Positions 8,909-16,572 of a DNA stretch of 64,000 nucleotides are shown piece after piece. Every line of letters begins with the position of its first letter. The stretch's first letter is position 1. Made by a program: the position numbers and the translations under genes. Under the pieces are notes generated by a model that worked only from the letters and a program-made list of their open reading frames with translations, did not search any database and was not told where the DNA came from. The DNA lies in NCBI RefSeq assembly GCF_900115075.1, contig NZ_FOVG01000006.1, positions 124,001 through 188,000 on the forward strand. The letters are read 5' to 3'. The DNA comes from Candidatus Pantoea varia (GTDB lineage: Bacteria > Pseudomonadota > Gammaproteobacteria > Enterobacterales > Enterobacteriaceae).

Positions 8909-10414
8909 TTAGCCTAAGGTTGGCATACTGAATTCAGACACAGTCTGCTGACCGGACGGCCAGCGCACGGTGGCTGTTTTCATGCGCGTATAGAAACGCA
9001 CGCCATCCGGCCCGTGGACGTTCAGCGCACCAAACACGGAACGTTTCCAGCCGCCGAAGCTGTGGAATGCCATCGGCACCGGAACCGGCACGTTGACACC
9101 GACCATGCCCGCTTCAACATTCTGCACAAACTCACGCGCAGTGTGACCGTTGCTGGTGAAAATCGCGCTGCCATTACCAAACTCATGGCTGTTGACCAGT
9201 TGCAGGGCACTGTCGTAGTCCGGAGCGCGCATGATGCTCAGCACCGGCCCAAAAATCTCTTCACGCCAGATCACCATCTCAGAGGTGACGTTATCAAACA
9301 GCGTGCCGCCAACGTAGTAACCTTCAGCGTGACCCGCAACCTGCACGTTACGGCCATCGACCACCAGCTTCGCACCTTCCTGCTCGCCTTTGTCGATGTA
9401 ACCCAGCACTTTTTTCTGGTGCGCGGCTGAGACGACCGGGCCCATCTCATTTTCATCGGCACCCTGACTCATTCCCGGGCCGATACGCAGCGCTTTGACC
9501 AGCGGAGTCAGACGGGCAATCAGCTTGTCAGCGGTGTCATCGCCCACGGCGACCACAACGGGCAGTGCCATGCAGCGTTCACCGGCAGAGCCAAATGCAC
9601 CGCCCATGATGGCGTTCACAGTGGCATCCAGATCGGCATCCGGCATGACAATGGCGTGGTTTTTCGCCGCGCCAAACGCCTGTACCCGCTTGCCGTGGGC
9701 ACTGGCGGTTTTATAGATATGCTCAGCCACGCCTGAAGAGCCGACGAAGCTCACCGCAGCGATACGCGGATCTTTATAGAGCTGCTCAGCGTCTTCGTTA
9801 GAGCTGTGCACCACGTTGAATACGCCATCCGGCAGGCCCGCTTCGGTCAGCAGCTCGGCCATACGCACGGCCGCTGAAGGATCCAGCGCCGGTGGCTTCA
9901 GCACAAAGGTGTTACCGCAGGCCAGAGCGATCGGGAACATCCACAGTGGCACCATTGCCGGGAAGTTAAACGGCGTAATGCCCGCCACAACGCCAACCGG
10001 CTGCATCAGCGAGAAGCTGTCAACGCCGCCGCCGACGTTCGGGGAATATTCGCCTTTAAGCAGATGAGGGATTCCGCAGGCAAACTCAATCACTTCAATG
10101 CCGCGCGTCAGTTCACCCAGCGCATCAGACCAGACTTTGCCATGCTCAGAGACAATCAGCGCCGCCAGCTCATCACGGTGCTGCTCCATCAGGGCTTTAA
10201 AGTTAAACAGAACGCGGGCGCGACGCAGCGGCGAAGTTTTCGACCAGGCTGCAAACGCGTCATGCGCGACACCAATCGCCTGGGCCACTTCATCAGCGGT
10301 ACTTTGCGTCAGTTCACGGACCACTTTGCCGGTTGCCGGATCGTAAACAGGAATGGTTTCGTTGCTGGCGCTGAAAGTGGTTTTACCGCCAATAAAGTTA
10401 CCTATGATTGTCAT
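8909..10414 (-). CDS. iolA: IolA/MmsA, methylmalonate-semialdehyde dehydrogenase (CoA-acylating)
   Basis: Converts malonate semialdehyde (and methylmalonate semialdehyde) to acetyl-CoA (propionyl-CoA), the last step of inositol catabolism. Aldehyde dehydrogenase superfamily, 501 residues. Family landmarks: PFNFPAMVPLWMFPIALACG near 150, the cofactor motif FVGSSGVAE, the glycine-rich QAFGAAKNHAIVMPDAD, and the catalytic cysteine in GSAGERCMAL. The start MTIIGNFIGGK fits family N-termini and has an AAGAGGC site seven bases upstream. Forty upstream in-frame residues are not credible. Likely an iolA-iolB operon. Confidence 0.94.
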   Translation of the reverse strand: MTIIGNFIGGKTTFSASNETIPVYDPATGKVVRELTQSTADEVAQAIGVAHDAFAAWSKTSPLRRARVLFNFKALMEQHRDELAALIVSEHGKVWSDALGELTRGIEVIEFACGIPHLLKGEYSPNVGGGVDSFSLMQPVGVVAGITPFNFPAMVPLWMFPIALACGNTFVLKPPALDPSAAVRMAELLTEAGLPDGVFNVVHSSNEDAEQLYKDPRIAAVSFVGSSGVAEHIYKTASAHGKRVQAFGAAKNHAIVMPDADLDATVNAIMGGAFGSAGERCMALPVVVAVGDDTADKLIARLTPLVKALRIGPGMSQGADENEMGPVVSAAHQKKVLGYIDKGEQEGAKLVVDGRNVQVAGHAEGYYVGGTLFDNVTSEMVIWREEIFGPVLSIMRAPDYDSALQLVNSHEFGNGSAIFTSNGHTAREFVQNVEAGMVGVNVPVPVPMAFHSFGGWKRSVFGALNVHGPDGVRFYTRMKTATVRWPSGQQTVSEFSMPTLG

Positions 10415-10523
10415 GATGTTGCCTCTTAAAATGGTTAAGTTCGCTGCAGACAGACCCTGTGGCCTGCCACACTGCCTGACCAGGCAAACCTGAAAGCGTG
10501 CTATGAAGCTATTACAGTGGAAT

Positions 10524-10555
10524 AAATTTTTCAAATAGTTCTTTTTGAAAAATTT
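10524..10555. promoter_or_regulatory. Perfect 11-bp inverted repeat upstream of iolA
   Basis: AAATTTTTCAA (10524-10534), a 10-nt spacer, then TTGAAAAATTT (10545-10555). It sits about 110 bp before the iolA start in an AT-rich tract. It is either an operator or part of the promoter. It resembles but does not match the ATTTCAT repeats. Confidence 0.5.
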
Positions 10556-10641
10556 GATTTTAGCGGCACAGATCGCATTTTTCCTGCTCGTCGATAACGG
10601 ATAGCTTTACAAGGAGAGGAGGCCGTTAACAGCGGCCAGCC

Positions 10642-10770
10642 TTAGCGCAGCAGGGAAATCGCCTTGGTGCGGATCGGTTGTGTTTCTGCGAAGTCGCTCC
10701 AGCGTTTATGCATATGGGTGAAACGAAATATGGAATTAATGCGAGGCTGATCTAATAATCTGCATTTCAT
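10642..10770 (-). CDS. Possible 42-residue small protein or gene remnant
   Basis: An open frame runs from an ATG at 10770 to TAA at 10642-10644 in the iolA/iolI interval. Its C-terminal half (HKRWSDFAETQPIRTKAISL) has the base composition and look of real coding sequence, while the start overlaps the ATTTCAT operator. I do not recognise it. It could be the tail of a decayed iol gene or a small protein. No convincing ribosome site is seen (GTGAATT before the ATG). Confidence 0.3.
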   Translation of the reverse strand: MKCRLLDQPRINSIFRFTHMHKRWSDFAETQPIRTKAISLLR

Positions 10771-10789
10771 AATTCACTATTAATGAAAT
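10764..10789. promoter_or_regulatory. ATTTCAT-N12-ATGAAAT inverted repeat upstream of iolI
   Basis: Perfect heptamer inverted repeat (10764-10770 and 10783-10789), 45-70 bp before the iolI-like start. The same heptamer in the same orientation is found before iolR with a 6-nt spacer. Candidate IolR site. Confidence 0.5.
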
Positions 10790-10834
10790 AAATGTTTCTT
10801 TGGTCGCATCACTCTCCTGTCCCGGAGTCAGCAC

Positions 10835-11650
10835 ATGGCTATTGATCCCACCCGTTTCTGCATCAACCGCAAAATTGCGCCCCGGCTCTCGCTGGAGGCC
10901 TTCTTTCAGCTGGTTCAGCGTCTGGGGCTGAGCAAGGTTGAACTGCGTAATGACATGCCGGGCGGCAGCGTGACTGACGATCTCCGCCCCGATCAGCTTC
11001 GCGCCCTGACCGACCGATATCACATTGATATCGTGACCATTAATGCGCTCTATCCGTTTAACCGCATTGATGACGCGCTGCTAAGCCGGGCCGAGGCGCT
11101 GTTACAGACAGTACAACAGATTGGGGCGAAAGCGCTGGTGATGTGTCCGCTGAATGAGGGGATTACCGTGTCGCCTCAGCAGACTCAGGCGGCAATGCAG
11201 GCGCTGGCTCCGCGCTTTGCCCATTATGGCATTCAGGGGCTGGTGGAGCCGCTGGGATTTCCGGTCAGCTCACTCCGTTCGATCGTGCAGGCGCAGGAAT
11301 TGATCGCAGGGGCAAGCGTGCCCTTCAGGCTGCTGCTGGATACCTTCCATCATCATCTCTACGAGAATGCTGAACAGGAATTTCCGGCGGGGATCGATAT
11401 TGACCAGATTGGACTGGTGCACCTTTCAGGCGTGGAAGATCGGCGTCCGACCGCCGAACTGACCGATGACGAACGCATCATGCTGAATGATAACGATGTG
11501 CTGAAGAGCGTGGTGCAGGTTAAACGGCTGGAAATACTCGGCTACAAGGGCGTCTACGCTTTTGAGCCCTTCTCCGGTCAACTCAACAGCTGGACCCCGG
11601 CGGAGATTGAACGCCAGATCCGCCACAGTATTGAACTGCTGCAGGCCTGA
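10835..11650 (+). CDS. iolI: IolI-like inosose isomerase (TIM barrel)
   Basis: 271-residue sugar-phosphate isomerase/epimerase-like TIM barrel, probably interconverting inosose isomers so that other inositols enter the pathway. It follows the B. subtilis IolI pattern along its length: INALYPFN, LVEPLGFP, LLLDTFHHHL, GLVHLSGVEDR, LTDDERIML and a terminal YAFEPFSGQL. These correspond to the metal-binding Glu/Asp/His/Glu positions. It is divergent from iolA, about 420 bp apart, with candidate operators between them. The exact inositol substrate cannot be read from sequence; IolH-type assignment is the alternative. Confidence 0.7.
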   Translation: MAIDPTRFCINRKIAPRLSLEAFFQLVQRLGLSKVELRNDMPGGSVTDDLRPDQLRALTDRYHIDIVTINALYPFNRIDDALLSRAEALLQTVQQIGAKALVMCPLNEGITVSPQQTQAAMQALAPRFAHYGIQGLVEPLGFPVSSLRSIVQAQELIAGASVPFRLLLDTFHHHLYENAEQEFPAGIDIDQIGLVHLSGVEDRRPTAELTDDERIMLNDNDVLKSVVQVKRLEILGYKGVYAFEPFSGQLNSWTPAEIERQIRHSIELLQA

Positions 11651-11700
11651 AGCCTGTTGCACCCAGAATTTATCCGTTTATCTGTGTCTGAAAAGACGTT

Positions 11701-11728
11701 ATGGCCCGCTGCTGGGCCATTTTTTTTA
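11701..11728 (+). terminator. Terminator after the iolI-like gene
   Basis: ATGGCCC, 6-nt loop, GGGCCAT and eight Ts. A compact intrinsic terminator for the plus-strand gene, ending just before the yhhS stop codon on the other strand. Confidence 0.85.
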
Positions 11729-12949
11729 TTCTGAAGAACCGTCTGCTGCTGGCAGCGATGCCTGACGCCGCTGCAGCCGCAGTGTGCAGAAAAGCGCGAC
11801 ACAGACCAGCAGCGCCGTGAGCAGATAGACGCGTGAGACATCCGCATAATTCATGATGAATCCGGCCAGTGGCCCGGTTATTCCCAGCGACAGATCCATA
11901 AAGGCGGTATAGGTTGCCAGAGCACTGCCCTGATTCTGCTGCGGCACGACTTTAACCGCTACCACGCCGAGCGCGGGAAATACCAGTGAAAACCCGGCGC
12001 CGGTCAGAAACGCACCCGCATTTGCCATCCAGGGATTACCCGCGGCAGCGACCAGAAACAGTCCGGCCGCCTCAACCGTCAGACAAACGCTGGCGACCCG
12101 GAGACCGCCGTAGCGGTTAATCGCGTTGGGAAACAGCAGGCGCGCGCCGACAAAAGCCATGCTGAACAGGGAGAGCGCAAAGGCGGCCCCTTCCCAGCCT
12201 TTATCCTGATAGAACAGCGTGATAAAGGTGGCGATGACGCCGAAACCTGCCGACCCCATCGCCAGAATCGCCCCAAAGCCAGCAATTTTCCCCAGCACCG
12301 CCCGAAACGGCAGCGGTCTGGCGCGGCTGGCTTTTACAGCCGGACGCGGCACGGCGCAGACGATGCCTATCACGCAGATAGCCACAATCACCAGCGACAG
12401 CCACAACAGGCCACCTGCCTGGAAGATCACCACGCCGAGCGGCGCACCAATCGCCATCGCGCCATAGGTGACGATGCCGTTCCAGGAGATGACCCGGCCA
12501 ATGTGCAGCGAACCGACCCGCGCCACACCCCACAACGAGGTGCCGGTGCCGGTAAAGCTCTGGCCCACGCCCAGAATCAACCGGCCCACGCAGAGCAGCG
12601 TCAGGCTCCACATTGGTGATGCAATCAGCGCCGCCAGCAGAATACATAATCCGCTGATCAGACAGCCCACCAGGCCGGTCACCACTACTTTCTTTGGCCC
12701 CCAGATATCGGCATAGCGTCCGGCGTGTGGCCGGCTTAGCAGTGTCGCCACGTATTGCAGGCTGATCACCAGGCCCGCCCAGAATGCGCTGAATCCCAGC
12801 TGGTCATGCACCCAGCCTGGCAATACTGCCAGCGGCAGGCCAATGGTGAGATAGCTGGCAAAGTTGTAGGCCACAATAGAGAGGATCAGCAGAGAGATAT
12901 TCAGGTTTCCGGATGGGGCGTTCTGTTCCGCTGCAGGCTGTTCAGGCAT
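11726..12949 (-). CDS. yhhS: YhhS, MFS efflux transporter
   Basis: 407-residue, 12-helix major facilitator protein. It matches E. coli YhhS closely (NFASYLTIGLPLAVLPGWVH, FSAFWAGLVISLQY, LSRPHAGRYAD, VVPQQNQGSALATYT), a family linked to arabinose efflux and glyphosate tolerance. The basic loop after helix 2 (RPHAGRYADIWGPKKV) is the MFS motif A. ATG with GAGGACTC upstream. In E. coli it directly follows dcrB; here the iol island separates them, which marks the island's right border. Confidence 0.92.
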   Translation of the reverse strand: MPEQPAAEQNAPSGNLNISLLILSIVAYNFASYLTIGLPLAVLPGWVHDQLGFSAFWAGLVISLQYVATLLSRPHAGRYADIWGPKKVVVTGLVGCLISGLCILLAALIASPMWSLTLLCVGRLILGVGQSFTGTGTSLWGVARVGSLHIGRVISWNGIVTYGAMAIGAPLGVVIFQAGGLLWLSLVIVAICVIGIVCAVPRPAVKASRARPLPFRAVLGKIAGFGAILAMGSAGFGVIATFITLFYQDKGWEGAAFALSLFSMAFVGARLLFPNAINRYGGLRVASVCLTVEAAGLFLVAAAGNPWMANAGAFLTGAGFSLVFPALGVVAVKVVPQQNQGSALATYTAFMDLSLGITGPLAGFIMNYADVSRVYLLTALLVCVALFCTLRLQRRQASLPAADGSSE

Positions 12950-13226
12950 GAGTCCTCGCGCTCGTATTTGGCTGAATGATAAGGTTTATCCTTTAACTAT
13001 ACCCGCTTTCGCTACCTACGCATCACAATGGCACGGTTATCGGACAGCTGAAGCGGCGGGAAAAGCGGGAAAACGGAGTTTCGCTGCTCTGCCACTCTGG
13101 CTGAGTGAGGTGGTGCTGATTACTTCGCCCTTTTGCCGCCACGCTTTACCGTTTCTCTGATAAATCAGATTGTTAATTTTCTTTCAGCTACACTTTCAAC
13201 TGCCAAATTACGTTATGAGAGAGAGA

Positions 13227-14282
13227 ATGAGCGAGCTGCAACGGGAAAAGATCGGACAAAATATTCTGATAAAACTGGCGATGTTGGTCGTCATCCTCGC
13301 TGGGGTTCGGGCAGCGTCCGATATACTGGTCCCGCTCCTGCTGGCGGCGTTCTTTGCCATTGTGCTGAATCCGCTGGTGACGATGCTGATGCGTCGGGGC
13401 TTCCGTCGTGGACTGGCGATTGGGCTGGTCATTACCGTGATCTTCTGCGGTATCCTGCTGCTGGGTGCCATCATCGCCAGTTCAATGAGCGAGTTTTCTG
13501 ACCTCTACCCGCAACTGCGCACCACCATGGAACAGAAAATGACGTTGCTGCAACATCTGGCGGCGGGCTTTCATCTCAATATCTCAACCGATGCACTGGT
13601 ACAGCGTTTCGACCCGAACACCATGATGAACCTGGCAAGCGTGGCGCTGAGCGGCTTTTCCGGCGCGATGACCAATACCGTGCTGCTGGTGCTGACCGTG
13701 GTCTTTATGCTGTTTGAGGTCCATCACCTGCCCTACAAAATGCGCAACGCGCTGGTGAATCCAAAGATTCGCATCGCCGGGCTGCATAAGGCGCTGAAAG
13801 GCGTGACGCACTATCTGGCACTGAAAACCCTGGTGAGCCTGATCACCGGCATCGCGGTCTGGCTAAGTCTCTATCTGCTGGATGTGAAGTTTGCGCTGCT
13901 ATGGGGTGTCGTGGCGTTTATCCTCAATTTTATTCCCAATATCGGCCCGATTATCGCCGGTATCCCGCCCTTTCTGCAGGCGCTATTACTGAACAGCCTG
14001 TTTGATGCCGCAATGGTGGCGGCGCTGTTTACCGCGATTCATATGGTGTTCGGCAATATGCTGGAACCGCGTCTGATGGGGCGCGGTCTTGGCTTATCAA
14101 CACTGGTCGTGTTCCTGTCACTGGTGTTCTGGGGCTGGCTGCTCGGGCCGGTCGGCATGTTGCTCTCAGTGCCGCTTACCAGCATTACCAAAATCCTGAT
14201 GGAGACCACGCCAGGCGGCAGCCGTCTGGCGATTATGCTGGGTACCGGACGACCTAAGCGGGCGCGGGCATTAACCAAGTAG
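13227..14282 (+). CDS. yhhT: YhhT, AI-2E family membrane protein
   Basis: 351-residue polytopic inner-membrane protein of the AI-2E/PerM transporter family. Co-linear with E. coli YhhT (VVILAGVRAASDILVPLLLA, VVFMLFEVHHLPYKMRNAL, LKGVTHYLALKTLVSL, GWLLGPVGMLLSVPLTS). Roughly seven membrane segments. The substrate is not established. The start MSELQREK was chosen because it gives the same N-terminal length as the E. coli protein; an ATG 12 bases earlier is possible. Its stop lies inside the end of the oppositely oriented GntR gene (12-bp tail overlap). In E. coli acpT follows; here it does not. Confidence 0.9.
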   Translation: MSELQREKIGQNILIKLAMLVVILAGVRAASDILVPLLLAAFFAIVLNPLVTMLMRRGFRRGLAIGLVITVIFCGILLLGAIIASSMSEFSDLYPQLRTTMEQKMTLLQHLAAGFHLNISTDALVQRFDPNTMMNLASVALSGFSGAMTNTVLLVLTVVFMLFEVHHLPYKMRNALVNPKIRIAGLHKALKGVTHYLALKTLVSLITGIAVWLSLYLLDVKFALLWGVVAFILNFIPNIGPIIAGIPPFLQALLLNSLFDAAMVAALFTAIHMVFGNMLEPRLMGRGLGLSTLVVFLSLVFWGWLLGPVGMLLSVPLTSITKILMETTPGGSRLAIMLGTGRPKRARALTK

Positions 14283-14954
14283 CCGCTGCTGCACGTGCTG
14301 CAGATGGCTCTCCATCGCCTGGCGGGCCGCTGCTTCATCGCCCGCCACAATCGCGTCGGCGATCTGCTGATGGTCAGCGTTCATCTCCTGCGCAAAGCTG
14401 TTATCGGCATAATGGCGTTCCAGTCGCTGCACATGCGGGCTGTGACGCCGGTTCCATAACTGCTCCAGCAGGTCACGTAACACATCATTGCCGCTCATCT
14501 CGCTGATCAGCAGGTGGAAGCGCTTGTCCTGCTCCAGAAAAGCCGCGTCGTTTTCGTTGTACTGCTGCAGTTCGGCGGTCAGCGCCAGCAGTGCCTCTCG
14601 CTGCCCGGCAGTGCCGTTACGTGCGGCAAATCCTGCCAGCATGCCTTCAAAGGCTTCACGCGCCTGAAGCAGATCCTGCAGGCTACAGGTCTCACTCTCC
14701 TGCGGAACAGCGGCCTGCGGCAGCGGCTGGGCGACGTAAACGCCGTTGCCGGTGCGGATATCGACCCAGCCGGTCATCTCCAGCGCAATCAATGCTTCGC
14801 GCACTGACGAGCGGCTGACACCCAGCTGTTTTGCCAGCTCGCGCTCCGGTGGCAGCAGGCCACCGGCCACGAAATCACCGCGCGTGATGCCGGCCATGAT
14901 GACGTTGGCGATCTGACGGTACAGCCGCTCGGTTTTTATGATGGGTAGCGTCAT
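14271..14954 (-). CDS. GntR/FadR-family regulator (probable hexuronate regulator)
   Basis: 227 residues. N-terminal winged helix (about 10-75) with the GntR signature LLPPERELAKQLGVSRSSVREALIA split around residue 45. The C-terminal FCD ligand domain (about 95-220) has its metal-binding Asp and His residues (EQDKRFHLLIS, HQQIADAI, ESHLQHV). The domain plan is that of UxuR/ExuR, and its divergent position next to uxuA suggests control of mannonate dehydration, but orthology is not certain. Start ATG at 14954, with AGAGGAGAGGG upstream. Confidence 0.8.
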   Translation of the reverse strand: MTLPIIKTERLYRQIANVIMAGITRGDFVAGGLLPPERELAKQLGVSRSSVREALIALEMTGWVDIRTGNGVYVAQPLPQAAVPQESETCSLQDLLQAREAFEGMLAGFAARNGTAGQREALLALTAELQQYNENDAAFLEQDKRFHLLISEMSGNDVLRDLLEQLWNRRHSPHVQRLERHYADNSFAQEMNADHQQIADAIVAGDEAAARQAMESHLQHVQQRLLG

Positions 14955-15015
14955 CACCCTCTCCTCTGATTGCATTTAAAACCGATCTCTTCGCCGATGC
15001 AGTTTGTCATGCTGC

Positions 15016-15074
15016 GATCCGGATCACGGCCCTGATTTGCCCACTATCATACTCTTGGTCCAGCGGCCTGACCA
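15016..15074. promoter_or_regulatory. Candidate operators between the GntR gene and uxuA
   Basis: The 148-bp divergent interval has a perfect palindrome GATCCGGATC (15016-15025) and an inverted repeat TGGTC-N9-GACCA (15056-15074). The second recalls the TGGT/ACCA half-sites of FadR-type GntR operators, although the spacing is longer than usual. Confidence 0.4.
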
Positions 15075-15102
15075 CTGGGCCACATCACAGTAAGGAGTAA
15101 AA

Positions 15103-16287
15103 ATGGAACATACATGGCGATGGTACGGCCCGAATGATCCGGTCTCACTGGATGATGCGCGTCAGGCGGGCGCGACGGGCATTGTGACGGCCCTGCACGC
15201 TATCCCTAACGGCGAAGTATGGCCGGTTGAGGAGATTAAAGCGCGTCAGGCTCTGCTGGCGGAAAAAGGTCTGGTCTGGTCGGTAGTGGAGAGCATCCCG
15301 GTCCATGAGGCGATCAAAACCCAGCGTGGTGACTACCTTCGCTATATCGCCAATTATCAGCAGTCGATACGCAATCTGGCCGCCTGCGGCATTGATACCG
15401 TCTGCTACAACTTCATGCCGGTGCTGGACTGGACGCGCACCGATCTTGCCTGGACGCTGCCGGATGGCGCAAAAGCCCTGCGCTTCGATGCCGACGCTTT
15501 CGCCGCCTTCGAGCTGTATCTGCTGAAGCGTCCCGGTGCGGAGCAGGATTACAACGCTGCTGAGCAGAAGGCCGCAGCAGCGCGCTTTGCCGCGATGAAC
15601 GAAGAAGAGAAAAGCACCCTGGTACGCAATATTATCGCCGGTCTGCCAGGTGCCGAAGAGGGTTACACCCTGGAGCAGTTTCAGGCGCAGCTGGCACAGT
15701 ATGACGGCATCGACAAAGCGAAACTGCGCGAGCATATGGCAACCTTCCTGCGCGCCATCGTACCGGTGGCGGAGGAAGTGGGGATTAAACTGGCGGTGCA
15801 TCCGGACGATCCACCGCGTCCTATTCTCGGCCTGCCGCGCATTATCTCTACGCAGGAAGATATGCAGTGGCTGAAAGAAACCGTGGACAGCCTGCACAAC
15901 GGTTTCTGTTTTTGCACCGGCTCCTATGGTGTGCGTGCCGACAATGCGCTGGTTGAGATGGCGGAAACCTATGCTGACCGCATCAACTTTATCCACCTGC
16001 GCGCGACGAAGCGTGAGGATAACCCCAACAGCTTCCATGAAGCGGCCCATCTGGCGGGCGATGTCGATATGGTCGGCGTGATCAAGGTCCTTCTGGCGGA
16101 AGAGCAGCGCCGTCGTCGGGCGGGCAACCTGCGGGCGATTCCCATGCGACCCGATCACGGCCACCAGATGCTGGATGACCTGCATAAGCGCACCAATCCG
16201 GGTTATTCCGCGATTGGCCGCCTGAAAGGACTTGCTGAGCTGCGCGGCGTTGAAGTGGCGCTGAAACAGATCTATTTTGCCGATTAA
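15103..16287 (+). CDS. uxuA: UxuA, D-mannonate dehydratase
   Basis: Dehydrates D-mannonate to 2-keto-3-deoxygluconate in hexuronate catabolism. 394 residues, full length. Typical start [20 protein letters not shown]. Metal-site and active-site stretches are visible: [38 protein letters not shown] and [15 protein letters not shown] with a TAAGGAG site. The partner genes uxuB/uxaC/uxaB are not in the window, so mannonate must be made elsewhere in the genome. Confidence 0.94.
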   Translation: MEHTWRWYGPNDPVSLDDARQAGATGIVTALHAIPNGEVWPVEEIKARQALLAEKGLVWSVVESIPVHEAIKTQRGDYLRYIANYQQSIRNLAACGIDTVCYNFMPVLDWTRTDLAWTLPDGAKALRFDADAFAAFELYLLKRPGAEQDYNAAEQKAAAARFAAMNEEEKSTLVRNIIAGLPGAEEGYTLEQFQAQLAQYDGIDKAKLREHMATFLRAIVPVAEEVGIKLAVHPDDPPRPILGLPRIISTQEDMQWLKETVDSLHNGFCFCTGSYGVRADNALVEMAETYADRINFIHLRATKREDNPNSFHEAAHLAGDVDMVGVIKVLLAEEQRRRRAGNLRAIPMRPDHGHQMLDDLHKRTNPGYSAIGRLKGLAELRGVEVALKQIYFAD

Positions 16288-16572
16288 GTAAAACGTCCCA
16301 CCCTGCGCTCGCCCTGTGACGGGCCAGGGTCTCTCCTGGCCGCTGCGGCGGATCGGCCTTTTGCCCTCCCCCCATCCTTTTTCACCTGATTTTTCGCTGC
16401 ATAACAATGAAACCCAAACAACCTGTCAAAAAATGCAATGTCTGGTCGATAATTGACCTTAGTCAGTTCTGTTGATCGCAAAAACGATAATCTGCACCGC
16501 CCGGAGAAATGCTATGCTGCGCCACTAATCAGCACCTCCGCATAACACCAATAATACTCAGAGGATTCAGCG

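Noticed and set aside
15145..16407. 420-codon open frame opposite uxuA
   Set aside because: A shadow of uxuA; no recognisable domains and no ribosome site.
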